A DNA stretch of 21,553 nucleotides from Hydrogenophaga sp. (GTDB taxonomy: Bacteria > Pseudomonadota > Gammaproteobacteria > Burkholderiales > Burkholderiaceae_C), in the NCBI GenBank assembly GCA_021154985.1, contig JAJNQE010000160.1:1-21553 (forward strand), in the 5' to 3' direction. Of the stretch, positions 1 through 8,006 are shown piece after piece. The translations under genes were made by a program, and so were the position numbers. The first letter of the stretch is position 1. Every line of letters starts with the position of its first letter. Below the pieces are notes generated by a model. The model saw nothing but the letters and a program-made list of their open reading frames with translations, had not been told where the DNA came from and did no database searches.

Positions 1-945
1 TTGCTGGAGACCGCGCGCGCCAAGCTGGTGGAGGCGGCCAAGGACGCCGGGGTCGAGCTGAAGCAGACCTTTGCCAAGGAGGGCAAGGAGCTGGGCCGCA
101 AGGCCGGGCGCTACGCACATGCCCGCCAGTTCAAGCGCATGAAGCGCGCCATCAAGCGCCAGCGCACCATCGTTGGCCGCCTCCAACGCGAGATTGACCG
201 CAAGGCCAGCGCCATCGGGCAAGCGGTGCGGGAGGCGCTCGCTGAGACTTTGATCAAGGCCCGGCGCATCGTGTCCCAAAGCGGCCAACGCAAAGCGGCG
301 GATGGACAGCCCAAGCTCTACGCCTGGCACGCGCCCGAGGTGGACTGCATCAGCAAGGGCAAGGCGAGAACGCCCTACGAGTTCGGGGTGAAGGTGGGCA
401 TTGCCAGCACGCTGCGGGGCAACCTGATCGTGGGGGCGCGTGCATTCCACGGCAACCCGTACGACGGCCACACCTTGGCCGAGCAGATGGAGCAGGCCAC
501 GATCCTGATGCAAGACAGCACAGCCAGACCAGCGACGGCCTTCGTGGATCTGGGCTACCGGGGCGTGGAGGCAGACAACCCGGATGTGCACATCGTTCAC
601 CGGGGCAAGGCCAAGCGGATCAGCAAGCAGGCGAGACGGCTGCTCAAACGGCGCCAGGCCATCGAGCCCATCATCGGCCACCTCAAAAGCGACCACCGGA
701 TGGAGCGCTGTCACCTCAAGGGTGAAACTGGCGACCGGCTGCACGCGGTGCTGTGCGCGGCGGGCTACAACATCCGCTGGCTGCTGCGCATGATCGCAAG
801 GACGGGGGTGGCCTTCCTGCAGCGGCTTTATTTGCGCCTGTGCCAGATCGCGGGGCTATCGCCGAACTGCTCTCGGATGCTGCGCAAGCCTCTTGTTCAT
901 GCGCTCAGCAGGTCAGCCCCTCGTTTGGCGTTGGCGTCAAACTGA
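1..945 (+). CDS. IS5-family transposase, DDE type, N-terminus outside window
   Basis: This is the C-terminal part of an IS5/IS4-type DDE transposase, which cuts and pastes its own insertion sequence. The frame is open from the first base, so the TTG at position 1 is unlikely to be the real start. Relatives begin some tens of residues earlier and carry the first catalytic Asp there, beyond the window. Visible here are a basic coiled segment (residues about 20-75, rich in KR), the core strand APEVDCISKGKARTPYEFGV, the second catalytic Asp in FVDLGYRG (D183) and the catalytic Glu in QAIEPIIGHLK (E222). The 38-residue D-E spacing and the C-terminal YNIRWLLRMIAR match the family. The element lies convergently against a pilin-like fragment on the minus strand, which it appears to have interrupted. 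Family assignment is firm; the exact IS name is not determinable. Confidence 0.9.
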   Translation: MLETARAKLVEAAKDAGVELKQTFAKEGKELGRKAGRYAHARQFKRMKRAIKRQRTIVGRLQREIDRKASAIGQAVREALAETLIKARRIVSQSGQRKAADGQPKLYAWHAPEVDCISKGKARTPYEFGVKVGIASTLRGNLIVGARAFHGNPYDGHTLAEQMEQATILMQDSTARPATAFVDLGYRGVEADNPDVHIVHRGKAKRISKQARRLLKRRQAIEPIIGHLKSDHRMERCHLKGETGDRLHAVLCAAGYNIRWLLRMIARTGVAFLQRLYLRLCQIAGLSPNCSRMLRKPLVHALSRSAPRLALASN

Positions 946-960
946 ATAAATCAGGGCCGA
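1..960 (+). mobile_element. IS5-family insertion sequence, right part; left end outside window
   Basis: The transposase gene plus a few bases after its stop form the right end of an insertion sequence. The right boundary is inferred at about 957-962, where the minus-strand pilin-like reading stops resembling a pilin and the sequence AATAAATCAGGGCC begins, reading inward. The left inverted repeat is not in the window, so neither the terminal repeats nor a target duplication can be confirmed. Confidence 0.6.
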
Positions 961-1192
961 CTACTTCACCCGGAATGGCTGCAGCGCTGGGGTATCTGCC
1001 GACCGCCCTGGCGGTGCGCTCCATCCATTGCGCTGCGTTCAACAAAGCGGCTCGGACCTGGGCGCGGTGAGCTCGCTCCATGTGGTCGTTGTAGGCGGGC
1101 CATGCCACAGTGCACACAACAACAATCGCCAAGAGGCTCGTCAGCCGGATGAGGGAGGGGTGGCGTGCGAGTTGAGGGTCTGGCCTGGGCAT
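905..1192 (-). pseudogene. degenerate type IV pilin-like gene truncated by IS5 element
   Basis: The translated product resembles a PilE-type minor pilin. It has a hydrophobic N-terminal helix (LIRLTSLLAIVVVCTVAWPAY), then NDHMERAHRAQVRAALLNAAQWMERTARAVGRYP, which closely parallels the WMER segment of the intact pilE in this window. Three things mark it as broken. The residue aligned with the prepilin cleavage Gly is His. The conserved Glu at mature position 5 is Arg (SLIRL instead of TLIEL), and the helix looks one residue short. From about codon 78 the frame reads into the insertion sequence, so the usual C-terminal half with its cysteine pair and CW ending is missing. Without the cleavage Gly, PilD should not process it. 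It could be a decayed duplicate of pilE from the same locus. A frame with substituted key residues that is still expressed cannot be fully excluded. Confidence 0.65.
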
Positions 1193-1324
1193 GCCGGCAC
1201 TCTACTCAAGATTTTTGAGTACCAAAGTAACCAGTCGATGGCTGTTGTGCCACAGAAGACCGGCGGATGGACTGCTTTGTTCGCAGTATTGCTGTGGCGG
1301 TGGTGTGGCGCCGGTAGACCCAGA
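1193..1324. other. short intergenic stretch with AT-rich inverted repeat
   Basis: No gene is supported between the pilin fragment and ribD. The stretch holds a perfect 7-base inverted repeat, TACTCAA-GATTT-TTGAGTA (1203-1221), just upstream of the pilin-like frame. It also holds a looser 7-base pair, GCCACAG (1249-1255) with CTGTGGC (1292-1298). Neither is followed by a T tract on the minus strand, so neither is a convincing ribD terminator. The first could be an old operator for the pilin gene. Confidence 0.35.
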
Positions 1325-2470
1325 TCAAACGCCGGATGCGTGCAAAAACGCGTCATGACCCTGCACGCGCGCCATGATGCGCAGGTCGTCACCGACACGG
1401 TTCACTGAAGCAAATTGCAGTTCCACGCCTTCTTGCAGCTTCTGCAAGGGACCGAAATTCGAGAGTCTGGCGCCCTGGCCCAGCAGCTTGGGAGCCAAGT
1501 AAACCAGCAGCTCGTCCACCAGGCCTTCGCGCAAAAGCGATCCGTTGAGCTTGTGCCCCGCCTCCACGTGCAACTCGTTCACCTCGCGTTGCGCCAGGTC
1601 TCTGAGCAGGGCCGCGAGATCGACTTTGTCGTTGGCACCCGGCATGTGAATGAGCATCGCCCCGCGTTCGGCCAGCGCTGCTTGCTTTTGGGCATCTAGC
1701 ACGGCGTGGTAGATCCAGACTTGACGGCTCAGGCTACCCGGCGCAGCGTCGAACAGGCGGGCAGACAAGGGTGTGCCGAGCGCACTGTCCACGATCACAA
1801 GATGGGGCTGTCGCGTGGTGCCCGGCAACCGCACGTCAAGCCGGGGGTCGTCCTGCAGCACGGTGCCGATACCAGTGAGCACGGCGCAAGCGCGGGCACG
1901 CCAGGCGTGTCCGTCAGACCGTGCGGCGTCACCGGTGATCCACTGGCTGACACCGTTCTCCAGCGCGCTCGTGCCATCAAGCGATGCCGCCATCTTCATG
2001 CGCACCCACGGCGTGCCGCGCACCATGCGGCTGAAGAAGCCGATGTTGAGTTCGCGCGACGCTACTGCCTCGTCACTCTCTGTCGGGAGCAACTCCACAG
2101 CAACGCCTGCGGCTTTCAATTTCGCCACGCCACGGCCCGCCACGAGGGGGTTGGGGTCCATGGTTGCGATCACCACCTTGGCAATGCCTGCTTCAACGAG
2201 TGCGTCGCAACACGGCGGGGTGCGGCCGTGGTGAGAGCAGGGTTCCAAGGTGACATAGGCGGTGGCGCCGGCAAGCGAGTGGCCTTTGGCGCGGGCATCG
2301 CGCAGGGCCATGACTTCGGCGTGCGGGCCGCCTGCTTGTTGGGTGTGGCCCTGACCGATTTGTTCGCCGGCGGCGCTGATGAGAATGCAGCCGACCCGGG
2401 GGTTGGGGTTGGACACCTGTAAAGCTTGCGCAGCAAAGCTCAGCGCGCGCTCCCAGAGGCTCTTCGTCAT
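1325..2470 (-). CDS. ribD: bifunctional riboflavin biosynthesis deaminase/reductase RibD
   Basis: RibD carries out two consecutive steps of cytoplasmic riboflavin synthesis: deamination of the diaminopyrimidinone product of GTP cyclohydrolase II, then NADPH-dependent reduction of the ribose side chain. The N-terminal deaminase domain shows the zinc site GPHAEVMAL (H50, catalytic E52) and PCSHHGRTPPC (C78, C87). The reductase domain starts near residue 150 with WVRMKMAASLDG and continues through WRARACAVLTGIGTVLQDDPRL and ELHVEAGHKLNGS. The length of 381 residues is normal for a fused RibD. The start is chosen at the ATG at 2470. A GTG at 2485 in the same frame overlaps the pilE stop as GTGA and would add five residues through translational coupling; neither start has a clear Shine-Dalgarno. 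No other rib genes are in the window, and it follows the pilus operon on the same strand. Confidence 0.95.
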   Translation of the reverse strand: MTKSLWERALSFAAQALQVSNPNPRVGCILISAAGEQIGQGHTQQAGGPHAEVMALRDARAKGHSLAGATAYVTLEPCSHHGRTPPCCDALVEAGIAKVVIATMDPNPLVAGRGVAKLKAAGVAVELLPTESDEAVASRELNIGFFSRMVRGTPWVRMKMAASLDGTSALENGVSQWITGDAARSDGHAWRARACAVLTGIGTVLQDDPRLDVRLPGTTRQPHLVIVDSALGTPLSARLFDAAPGSLSRQVWIYHAVLDAQKQAALAERGAMLIHMPGANDKVDLAALLRDLAQREVNELHVEAGHKLNGSLLREGLVDELLVYLAPKLLGQGARLSNFGPLQKLQEGVELQFASVNRVGDDLRIMARVQGHDAFLHASGV

Positions 2471-2481
2471 GCCAAGCGCTG

Positions 2482-2985
2482 TCACCGCCAGCAGGTGTTG
2501 GGATCGGTCGGCAGCCCGCCTGTGAGGCCGGTGACCCCCTTGGCCCCAGTTTGATTGAGCGTTAGTGTGGCGCAGCGGGTGTCGCCAGCTTGCAGAGGAC
2601 GTGTAGCCGCTTCAAGCGAATAGCTGGCCTGTGCTGGGTTTGTTGCGGGTGCGACTGCAGCCGTGAACTGAAAGGTGTAAGCGTTAGTCAACTCATTGCG
2701 ACAATTGAGGGCGGGCAGTTGTGCATTTGTCACAGCAGTTCCACACGCTGCACCCGTGACGTCATAGCGCAGGCACGTCGTGTAGTTGCGCTCCATCCAT
2801 TGAGCCAGTTCCATCAAGCAGCCCGCTGCCGCGACTCGGCGCGTTTTTTGGGTGTACGACTGGTAGCTGGGGTAGGCCAGGGCGCTCAGGATGCCCACGA
2901 TGGCCACGACGATCATCAACTCGACCAAGGTGAAGCCACGCTGGCGGGAGGCGCATCGGTTGAAGAAAGAGTATGTGAGTAACAT
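2482..2985 (-). CDS. pilE: type IV minor pilin PilE
   Basis: This is a type IV pilus minor pilin, processed by prepilin peptidase PilD at the inner membrane and assembled in the pilus-tip priming complex. The start at 2985 gives a 17-residue basic leader ending in RQRG, followed by mature FTLVELMIVVAIVGILSALAYPSYQSY with the essential Gly-1, Phe+1 and Glu+5. A start at 3036 is possible in frame, but it would overlap pilY1 and give an unusually long 34-residue leader. The mature domain has six cysteines and ends in NTCWR, a common ending in this minor-pilin group. It lies 26 bases after pilY1, the usual order in the operon, and its stop overlaps a possible GTG start of ribD. The function call is firm; whether it is a minor rather than the major pilin is inferred from operon position. 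Confidence 0.92.
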   Translation of the reverse strand: MLLTYSFFNRCASRQRGFTLVELMIVVAIVGILSALAYPSYQSYTQKTRRVAAAGCLMELAQWMERNYTTCLRYDVTGAACGTAVTNAQLPALNCRNELTNAYTFQFTAAVAPATNPAQASYSLEAATRPLQAGDTRCATLTLNQTGAKGVTGLTGGLPTDPNTCWR

Positions 2986-3011
2986 CTTAATTCGCTTTCG
3001 GATGGTTCCGG

Positions 3012-6000
3012 TCAATCTCGAACGATCTCTCGCCAATTAATCCGGCCACGCGCTTTGGTAGCCCCAGGATCGGTGTCAAGGCAGTCGCGCTTGTCGTCTG
3101 ATCCACCAACACAGACTTTGTTGCCAATCACAATACCTTCACTTGGATTGCCAATTCCTAGGTCGATAGATCCGATATATGTCTCAGAGTTGTTGGGATC
3201 AGTGGTTCCTGTGATCAATGATGCGTATTGACTCGGCATCACATCATCAAGATAGGTTCCATTCCGGTTAATGTTGAAGAAAGGGCGCATCAATCTACCT
3301 CCAGTGAAGGGATCAAGCGCATTCAGGAAACCGCTGCCTCCGGGGCTGCAATCGTCGAAAACTGGAACGATGCTGCTGAAGAGAAGAACGGGTCCATTGA
3401 GGTTGTACACTGAAGATGCCGTGACTACGCGCTCTCCTGAGCCCGGCAGATTCATGTAAAAGCCGTCCTTTGCGGCCATATCGTTGACTGCGGCCTTTTC
3501 GAAAGCGCGCACACTTGTACCCGCGAAAGTGCCGATGAACTCCACTCGGCGGCGGACAAGCTTGGTAGTGGGGCTGACTTGGTTTTCGATCACTGTTCCT
3601 CGGTCTATCAATCCATAAAGCGTCTGAGCGGATGTGTCATTGGGATCAGTTGTTCGGAAGTAGCTGCCTGTACCGAAATGGATGAATGTGCGACCTGCGT
3701 TAGGATCTGTTGGTACCGTGTTCCTCGAAATGCTGATGGGAGACGTTATCGGCTGGGCTTTGTTGGAGGCGTCCACTGCCTTGAACATAGGCAAGCCTGT
3801 AAATGCCACATTCCAGATCGAGGGGGTCGTACTGCTCAAATCGAATTTCCAGACGTTGCCTTTGAGATCTCCTGCATAAACGGTGTCAATACGACCGTTG
3901 TTGTCAGAGTCGAAAACGCCAGGGGTGGCAAGTCCGTTATCGCCAGCAACACCTGTGTCGATCTTGCGGATCAAGTTGCCAGTGGCCAAGTCAAAGATGA
4001 ATAGAACAGCTCGCGAATCAGAGGCAATCGCGCGGCTGTTGTAGCCGTTGCCGACAATCACGACCCATGTGCCATTTTCCGTGCGAGCAATCACGGGGCG
4101 ACCCATTACGTGGCCCATATCAACGTCTGCACCTGTTCCGTAGCCAACGCTTTCCCAAAGAACTTCAGAAGGCGAGAAAGAGTCAGGGGCGGTCACGTCG
4201 AGTGCAAACAACCCCCTCCCTCCGCGACCTAACGTTCCCACCAAATAGTTCTTGTTGTTCAATTGGTTCCGATTGGAGACGGTGATGTCGCCATCCACAA
4301 AGTATTGGTGTTGATCGTTGTAGATCACCTGTGAAAGTGCACGTATTCCGCTGGATGCTGAATTTGTGGCTGGCATCACCGTGCTGGGTATGTACGCGAA
4401 GCGCTCCACTCCAGTGTTGGCATTGAATGCATGCAGCATCCCGTCGTTAGAACCGATAAAAACGGTCCCGTTTTCGCTAACGAAAGCAGGGGAAGAGTGT
4501 GAGATGTCACCTAGAATAGAGCCCGCAGTCCTATTACGCAAAGTGCCACCATTTTGGATTTCTAGAGTGCGCTCACCTCGCAGGTATCTCACCATTGACC
4601 AACGCTCTGCTGCATTGCTTCCAAAAGTGGCGCGATCTGCGGGAGAGGCGGATATGCCGACCTGATTGAAAAATCGAGCGTTGCCGTCGAAACGGGAGCG
4701 GTAGACGATGCGACGTGAAGCCTCGGGCGGAATGGTGTCGGCAGCTCGCCATTGTGCGTTGAGGCTTACACCGCTGGATGTGACTGCATAAGCTGCTAGG
4801 TCGCCTGACCAGTTATTGGCATTGAAGCTGCCTTGGTACAGTAACGAGTCAGTCGTCAAAGAAGTGCTGTTTGCAATAACATTGCCGCCTGAACCACTGC
4901 GTTGGACGATGTTGTCAAATGCTTTTTTTAGCGATTCGCGCAGCTTGAGCGGGTTCTGCACCAAGAAATAGGTGTCCGGTGTTTTGGCCAAGTCGCCGTC
5001 GGCGCTATATTCCAGCTCCAGATCGGGCGTTCCGCTGCTGTTGCGGTCAATGAAGCCCCCCCATTTGGCGGCGTACCACAGGGGATCCTTGAGCAGACTG
5101 GCGCCTCCGCCTGTGGTGCTAGGTGTGAATTCGAAGGTGAGGGGCGTTTGGCCTATTGTCGGCAGCGGGGAGCAGCCTGCTGGAACGGTCGGTGAATCAC
5201 AGCCATTCGGCACCGAATTCACTGTCGGAACGTTGAGGTAGTACCCAGGGTTACCGCCTTCGTCCTGCGCTACCAAGTAGACGCCGTCTTTGGTAGTGCC
5301 CGAGATCACATAACCCATGTTCTGTTGCATGCCGCCAGCCTGGTAGGTCGGGCGCACGATGACCTGAAGCGTGTTAGACGCCGTGACCTGGACCGTGTAC
5401 TCGGCAATCGCGTCCATGTCATGGTCGCCACCTTGCTCCACGTCTTCGTAGTTGATCTGGAAGCGGGCGTAGTAACGACCGCCGTTGATCGTTGCGTCAT
5501 AGTCGGGACCCGTGGCGCCCGAAGAGTTGGCAATTTGCTCGACGTAGAAATCGACGATCTGGTTGGTGGGTTGGTAGTTGCCTTTGGCGCGGTTGATACC
5601 CGAGCCACCGATCGACTTGGCAAAGGGCACCAGACTGATATTTCTGCCGCTGTTCATGCGTGCTTCAATGCGTGGCAATGGCGAACTCAACGCCACCGCA
5701 TAGGTGTCTATGGTCTGTTTCCCAGTGAGCCCTGCTTCCGCTCGCAAGTCAACTGTCTTTGCGTAGTAGGCCATTGCTGCAGCCGAGAAGGATCCTTGTT
5801 TGGTGGGCTCTTCCGGTGACAGACCACGCGCTCGACCCAGTGAGGTCATTGTTTTGGGTGTGGGTGCCGTGTCGTTGTTGGCGCCCACCTCTCCAATGAA
5901 GAACAGCTCATTGGTCAGCGCCTCGACGTCGCCAATGGTTTTCGCCAACAACTCGGAATTGATGGTTCCGATGTCCCCAGTGAACTTTGAGGTGGTGCCG

Positions 6001-7427
6001 CGTACGTTCCAGTAGCTTCCAGGAAGCTGATCTCCATCAAATGATGGATTGATATCGGAGATCACCAAGAAGTTGGCGCGTGCGCAGAATGAGGCTCTGG
6101 CGGCACCTGCATTCTTGTCATAGGGGTCATCCCAAGTCGCAGAGCTCAGGCCAACTGCGGTGTCAAAGGTTGTCGAAGTGTTGTATGCGGCAGTTGCAGC
6201 CTTTTTCCCGCTGAAGTATCGAATACCTTCATACATCATTTCACCAATGGGATTTCCCCAGTCAATCAACTGACCTTCAGTGGGGGCCTTGGCAGAGTCT
6301 TCGTATGGATTGGACTTCCAGTATTCGCTGGAGGTGCCGCTCTGGTTGAAGCCGCGGATGCGCAGCTTGTCGAAGGTGGTGACGATGCGCGCGCCGGAGA
6401 CGAACTGACCGGTGTTCGCTGTCACCTCATCGCTGAATGAAGAAACTACTTTGCGCAGGCGCCCACCTGACATGTGCTGGTCGTAACTGCCAGTGATCAA
6501 ACCAAACAACATGGCATCCGTTTCACCATAGTCGTGCAGCAGACCTACAGGTTTGTATTGCCCATTGGGGTAGCGTTTGCAGCCGCTGTTGAATGTGGCG
6601 GTGCAGACCTCAACGCGTACCGTGAGGTTGCGCTCGTTTCCTGTCCCAGCAGGAAAATTGCCGGTTGAGAGGTTGTCTTGCAGAACAGGGCGCTCTTTTG
6701 AGGCCCACTCCCAGATGCGCGCATTGTTTCCAACGGTTGTGCGGATTCGAAGCAGTGGGGGCAGGTTGCTGCAAGTGTCAAGCGTGCTGCAGTTGGTGCT
6801 TCTGTTGGCGGTCAGGTTGCCAAAGAAGTGCCTGACGTTGTCTGCAGTGAGGTCCGCAAGATCGGTGTAGTCGCTGATGTTGTAGCCATGGCTGCGGTGG
6901 TACTCCTTTCCCCAGCTGTGGGCATCTTGAGGAATGTAGGAGCGGCGCAGCACGGTTTGCGTGGTGCTGTCCACTTCGCGCGAGCCTCCATACAGCACCT
7001 TGCGCAAGGCATCGATGCGGCTGGTCGTGACATAGTTCAGCCAGTTCCCCGACCAGTCCCCGCTGGCGGCGCCGCCTGTGCATCGGCCTTGGAGGTCTGC
7101 TGTGCCCAGGGGCTGAAACAGCCCTGTATTGCCTGCGCCTGAGTAGCCGTAACACAGTGTCGAGTCGTAAAGCCCGTAGTAGGTGATGCCGGGCTTGAAC
7201 CTCGTGTCCAAGATACCGTCGCCGTCGATGTCGCTGGCATCGTTGTATGCCTCGTAGAAGAACTTGTGATCCCTGCCGGCAATCAGCATCGTGAGCGGTT
7301 TGGCGCTGACGGTGGCGCTGAGCGGCTTGGTGGGCCAGTCCAAAGCGCTGACCGAGACAGTGCTCATTACGATGGTCGTGATGGCCGCAGCTTGCAGTGC
7401 GTGGTTCAGTTTGGACAGGACTGTCAT
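3012..7427 (-). CDS. pilY1: type IV pilus tip-associated adhesin PilY1
   Basis: PilY1 is the large secreted protein that caps the type IV pilus with the minor pilins and acts in adhesion, surface sensing and control of retraction through calcium binding. The 1471-residue product has a signal peptide (cleavage near VSA-LD, residue 28). An N-terminal region (AGRDHKFFYEAYNDASD) carries an EF-hand-like DIDGDGILD loop at 66-74. The C-terminal beta-propeller includes GSNDGMLHAFNANTG at about residue 990 and a second calcium loop, DSDNNGRID, at 1173-1181, followed by VYAGDLKGNVWKFDL. That second loop corresponds in context to the calcium site known in Pseudomonas PilY1. A GGGAGAG Shine-Dalgarno sits just upstream of the ATG, 18 bases after pilX. 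GC content is low and patchy compared with the flanking genes. Length is at the long end for the family. Confidence 0.95.
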   Translation of the reverse strand: MTVLSKLNHALQAAAITTIVMSTVSVSALDWPTKPLSATVSAKPLTMLIAGRDHKFFYEAYNDASDIDGDGILDTRFKPGITYYGLYDSTLCYGYSGAGNTGLFQPLGTADLQGRCTGGAASGDWSGNWLNYVTTSRIDALRKVLYGGSREVDSTTQTVLRRSYIPQDAHSWGKEYHRSHGYNISDYTDLADLTADNVRHFFGNLTANRSTNCSTLDTCSNLPPLLRIRTTVGNNARIWEWASKERPVLQDNLSTGNFPAGTGNERNLTVRVEVCTATFNSGCKRYPNGQYKPVGLLHDYGETDAMLFGLITGSYDQHMSGGRLRKVVSSFSDEVTANTGQFVSGARIVTTFDKLRIRGFNQSGTSSEYWKSNPYEDSAKAPTEGQLIDWGNPIGEMMYEGIRYFSGKKAATAAYNTSTTFDTAVGLSSATWDDPYDKNAGAARASFCARANFLVISDINPSFDGDQLPGSYWNVRGTTSKFTGDIGTINSELLAKTIGDVEALTNELFFIGEVGANNDTAPTPKTMTSLGRARGLSPEEPTKQGSFSAAAMAYYAKTVDLRAEAGLTGKQTIDTYAVALSSPLPRIEARMNSGRNISLVPFAKSIGGSGINRAKGNYQPTNQIVDFYVEQIANSSGATGPDYDATINGGRYYARFQINYEDVEQGGDHDMDAIAEYTVQVTASNTLQVIVRPTYQAGGMQQNMGYVISGTTKDGVYLVAQDEGGNPGYYLNVPTVNSVPNGCDSPTVPAGCSPLPTIGQTPLTFEFTPSTTGGGASLLKDPLWYAAKWGGFIDRNSSGTPDLELEYSADGDLAKTPDTYFLVQNPLKLRESLKKAFDNIVQRSGSGGNVIANSTSLTTDSLLYQGSFNANNWSGDLAAYAVTSSGVSLNAQWRAADTIPPEASRRIVYRSRFDGNARFFNQVGISASPADRATFGSNAAERWSMVRYLRGERTLEIQNGGTLRNRTAGSILGDISHSSPAFVSENGTVFIGSNDGMLHAFNANTGVERFAYIPSTVMPATNSASSGIRALSQVIYNDQHQYFVDGDITVSNRNQLNNKNYLVGTLGRGGRGLFALDVTAPDSFSPSEVLWESVGYGTGADVDMGHVMGRPVIARTENGTWVVIVGNGYNSRAIASDSRAVLFIFDLATGNLIRKIDTGVAGDNGLATPGVFDSDNNGRIDTVYAGDLKGNVWKFDLSSTTPSIWNVAFTGLPMFKAVDASNKAQPITSPISISRNTVPTDPNAGRTFIHFGTGSYFRTTDPNDTSAQTLYGLIDRGTVIENQVSPTTKLVRRRVEFIGTFAGTSVRAFEKAAVNDMAAKDGFYMNLPGSGERVVTASSVYNLNGPVLLFSSIVPVFDDCSPGGSGFLNALDPFTGGRLMRPFFNINRNGTYLDDVMPSQYASLITGTTDPNNSETYIGSIDLGIGNPSEGIVIGNKVCVGGSDDKRDCLDTDPGATKARGRINWREIVRD

Positions 7428-7445
7428 GGCGTTCTCTCCCTGGCT

Positions 7446-8006
7446 TCAGAGCGGTGCGTAAATCGATTGCAGAATGACCACCGAGCGGTCAGCACCCGCA
7501 TTGCTGCGGGCCGTGATGCGGTAGCGAGAGCAGTTGGTTGCGCTCCCCGTGACGCCGGGCGAACAGGTGAAGCTGTTGCCCAGATACTCGATCATGTACT
7601 GCGGCGTGATGCTGATACCACCATTGGCGAGCGCGGTGGCGTCGAACCACGGTGGCGATGTGTTGTCGAACCAGCGCTCAAGCGTGGCAGGGTTGGGTGC
7701 ACCACACACACCATTGCTGGCATCACATGCCGCTCCTGCAGCGGGCTGAAGGGCTGCCGATGCCTTGTTGGCTTCGACGAAAGCTTCCGCTTGTTTGAGC
7801 GCTGCCTCGGCCCCCTGAAAGGAAATACTGCGATCGAACGTGTTGGCCGTCATGCGCTCTTCCAGGGTTACGCTGCGCAGACCACTCAGGCCGACCAGCG
7901 TCATGACCACCAGCAAAATCAGGGCGACGACGAGAGCGATGCCTCGCTGCGGACCTGTATGGCTTCGAATGGTACGAATCCGTCTTGAGCGTTGAAACAA
8001 TGTCAT
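7446..8006 (-). CDS. pilX: type IV minor pilin PilX
   Basis: PilX is a minor pilin of the priming complex that carries PilY1. The leader ends in PQRG (G22) and the hydrophobic helix IALVVALILLVVMTLVGLSGLRSVTLEERM is the recognisable PilX N-terminal domain, continuing FDRSISFQGAEAALKQAE. Mature position 5 is Val rather than Glu, as expected for PilX/GspK-like pilins thought to sit at the very tip. Four cysteines lie in the C-terminal half, two in a CDASNGVC cluster. The ATG overlaps the pilW stop (ATGA), so translation is probably coupled, and pilY1 follows after 18 bases. At 186 residues it is an ordinary size. Confidence 0.92.
   Translation of the reverse strand: MTLFQRSRRIRTIRSHTGPQRGIALVVALILLVVMTLVGLSGLRSVTLEERMTANTFDRSISFQGAEAALKQAEAFVEANKASAALQPAAGAACDASNGVCGAPNPATLERWFDNTSPPWFDATALANGGISITPQYMIEYLGNSFTCSPGVTGSATNCSRYRITARSNAGADRSVVILQSIYAPL

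Noticed and set aside
1203..1221. The TACTCAA/TTGAGTA repeat as the ribD terminator
   Set aside because: The stem is AT-rich with no T tract on the minus strand. It lies over 100 bases past the ribD stop and immediately upstream of the pilin-like frame, so an operator or chance is more likely.
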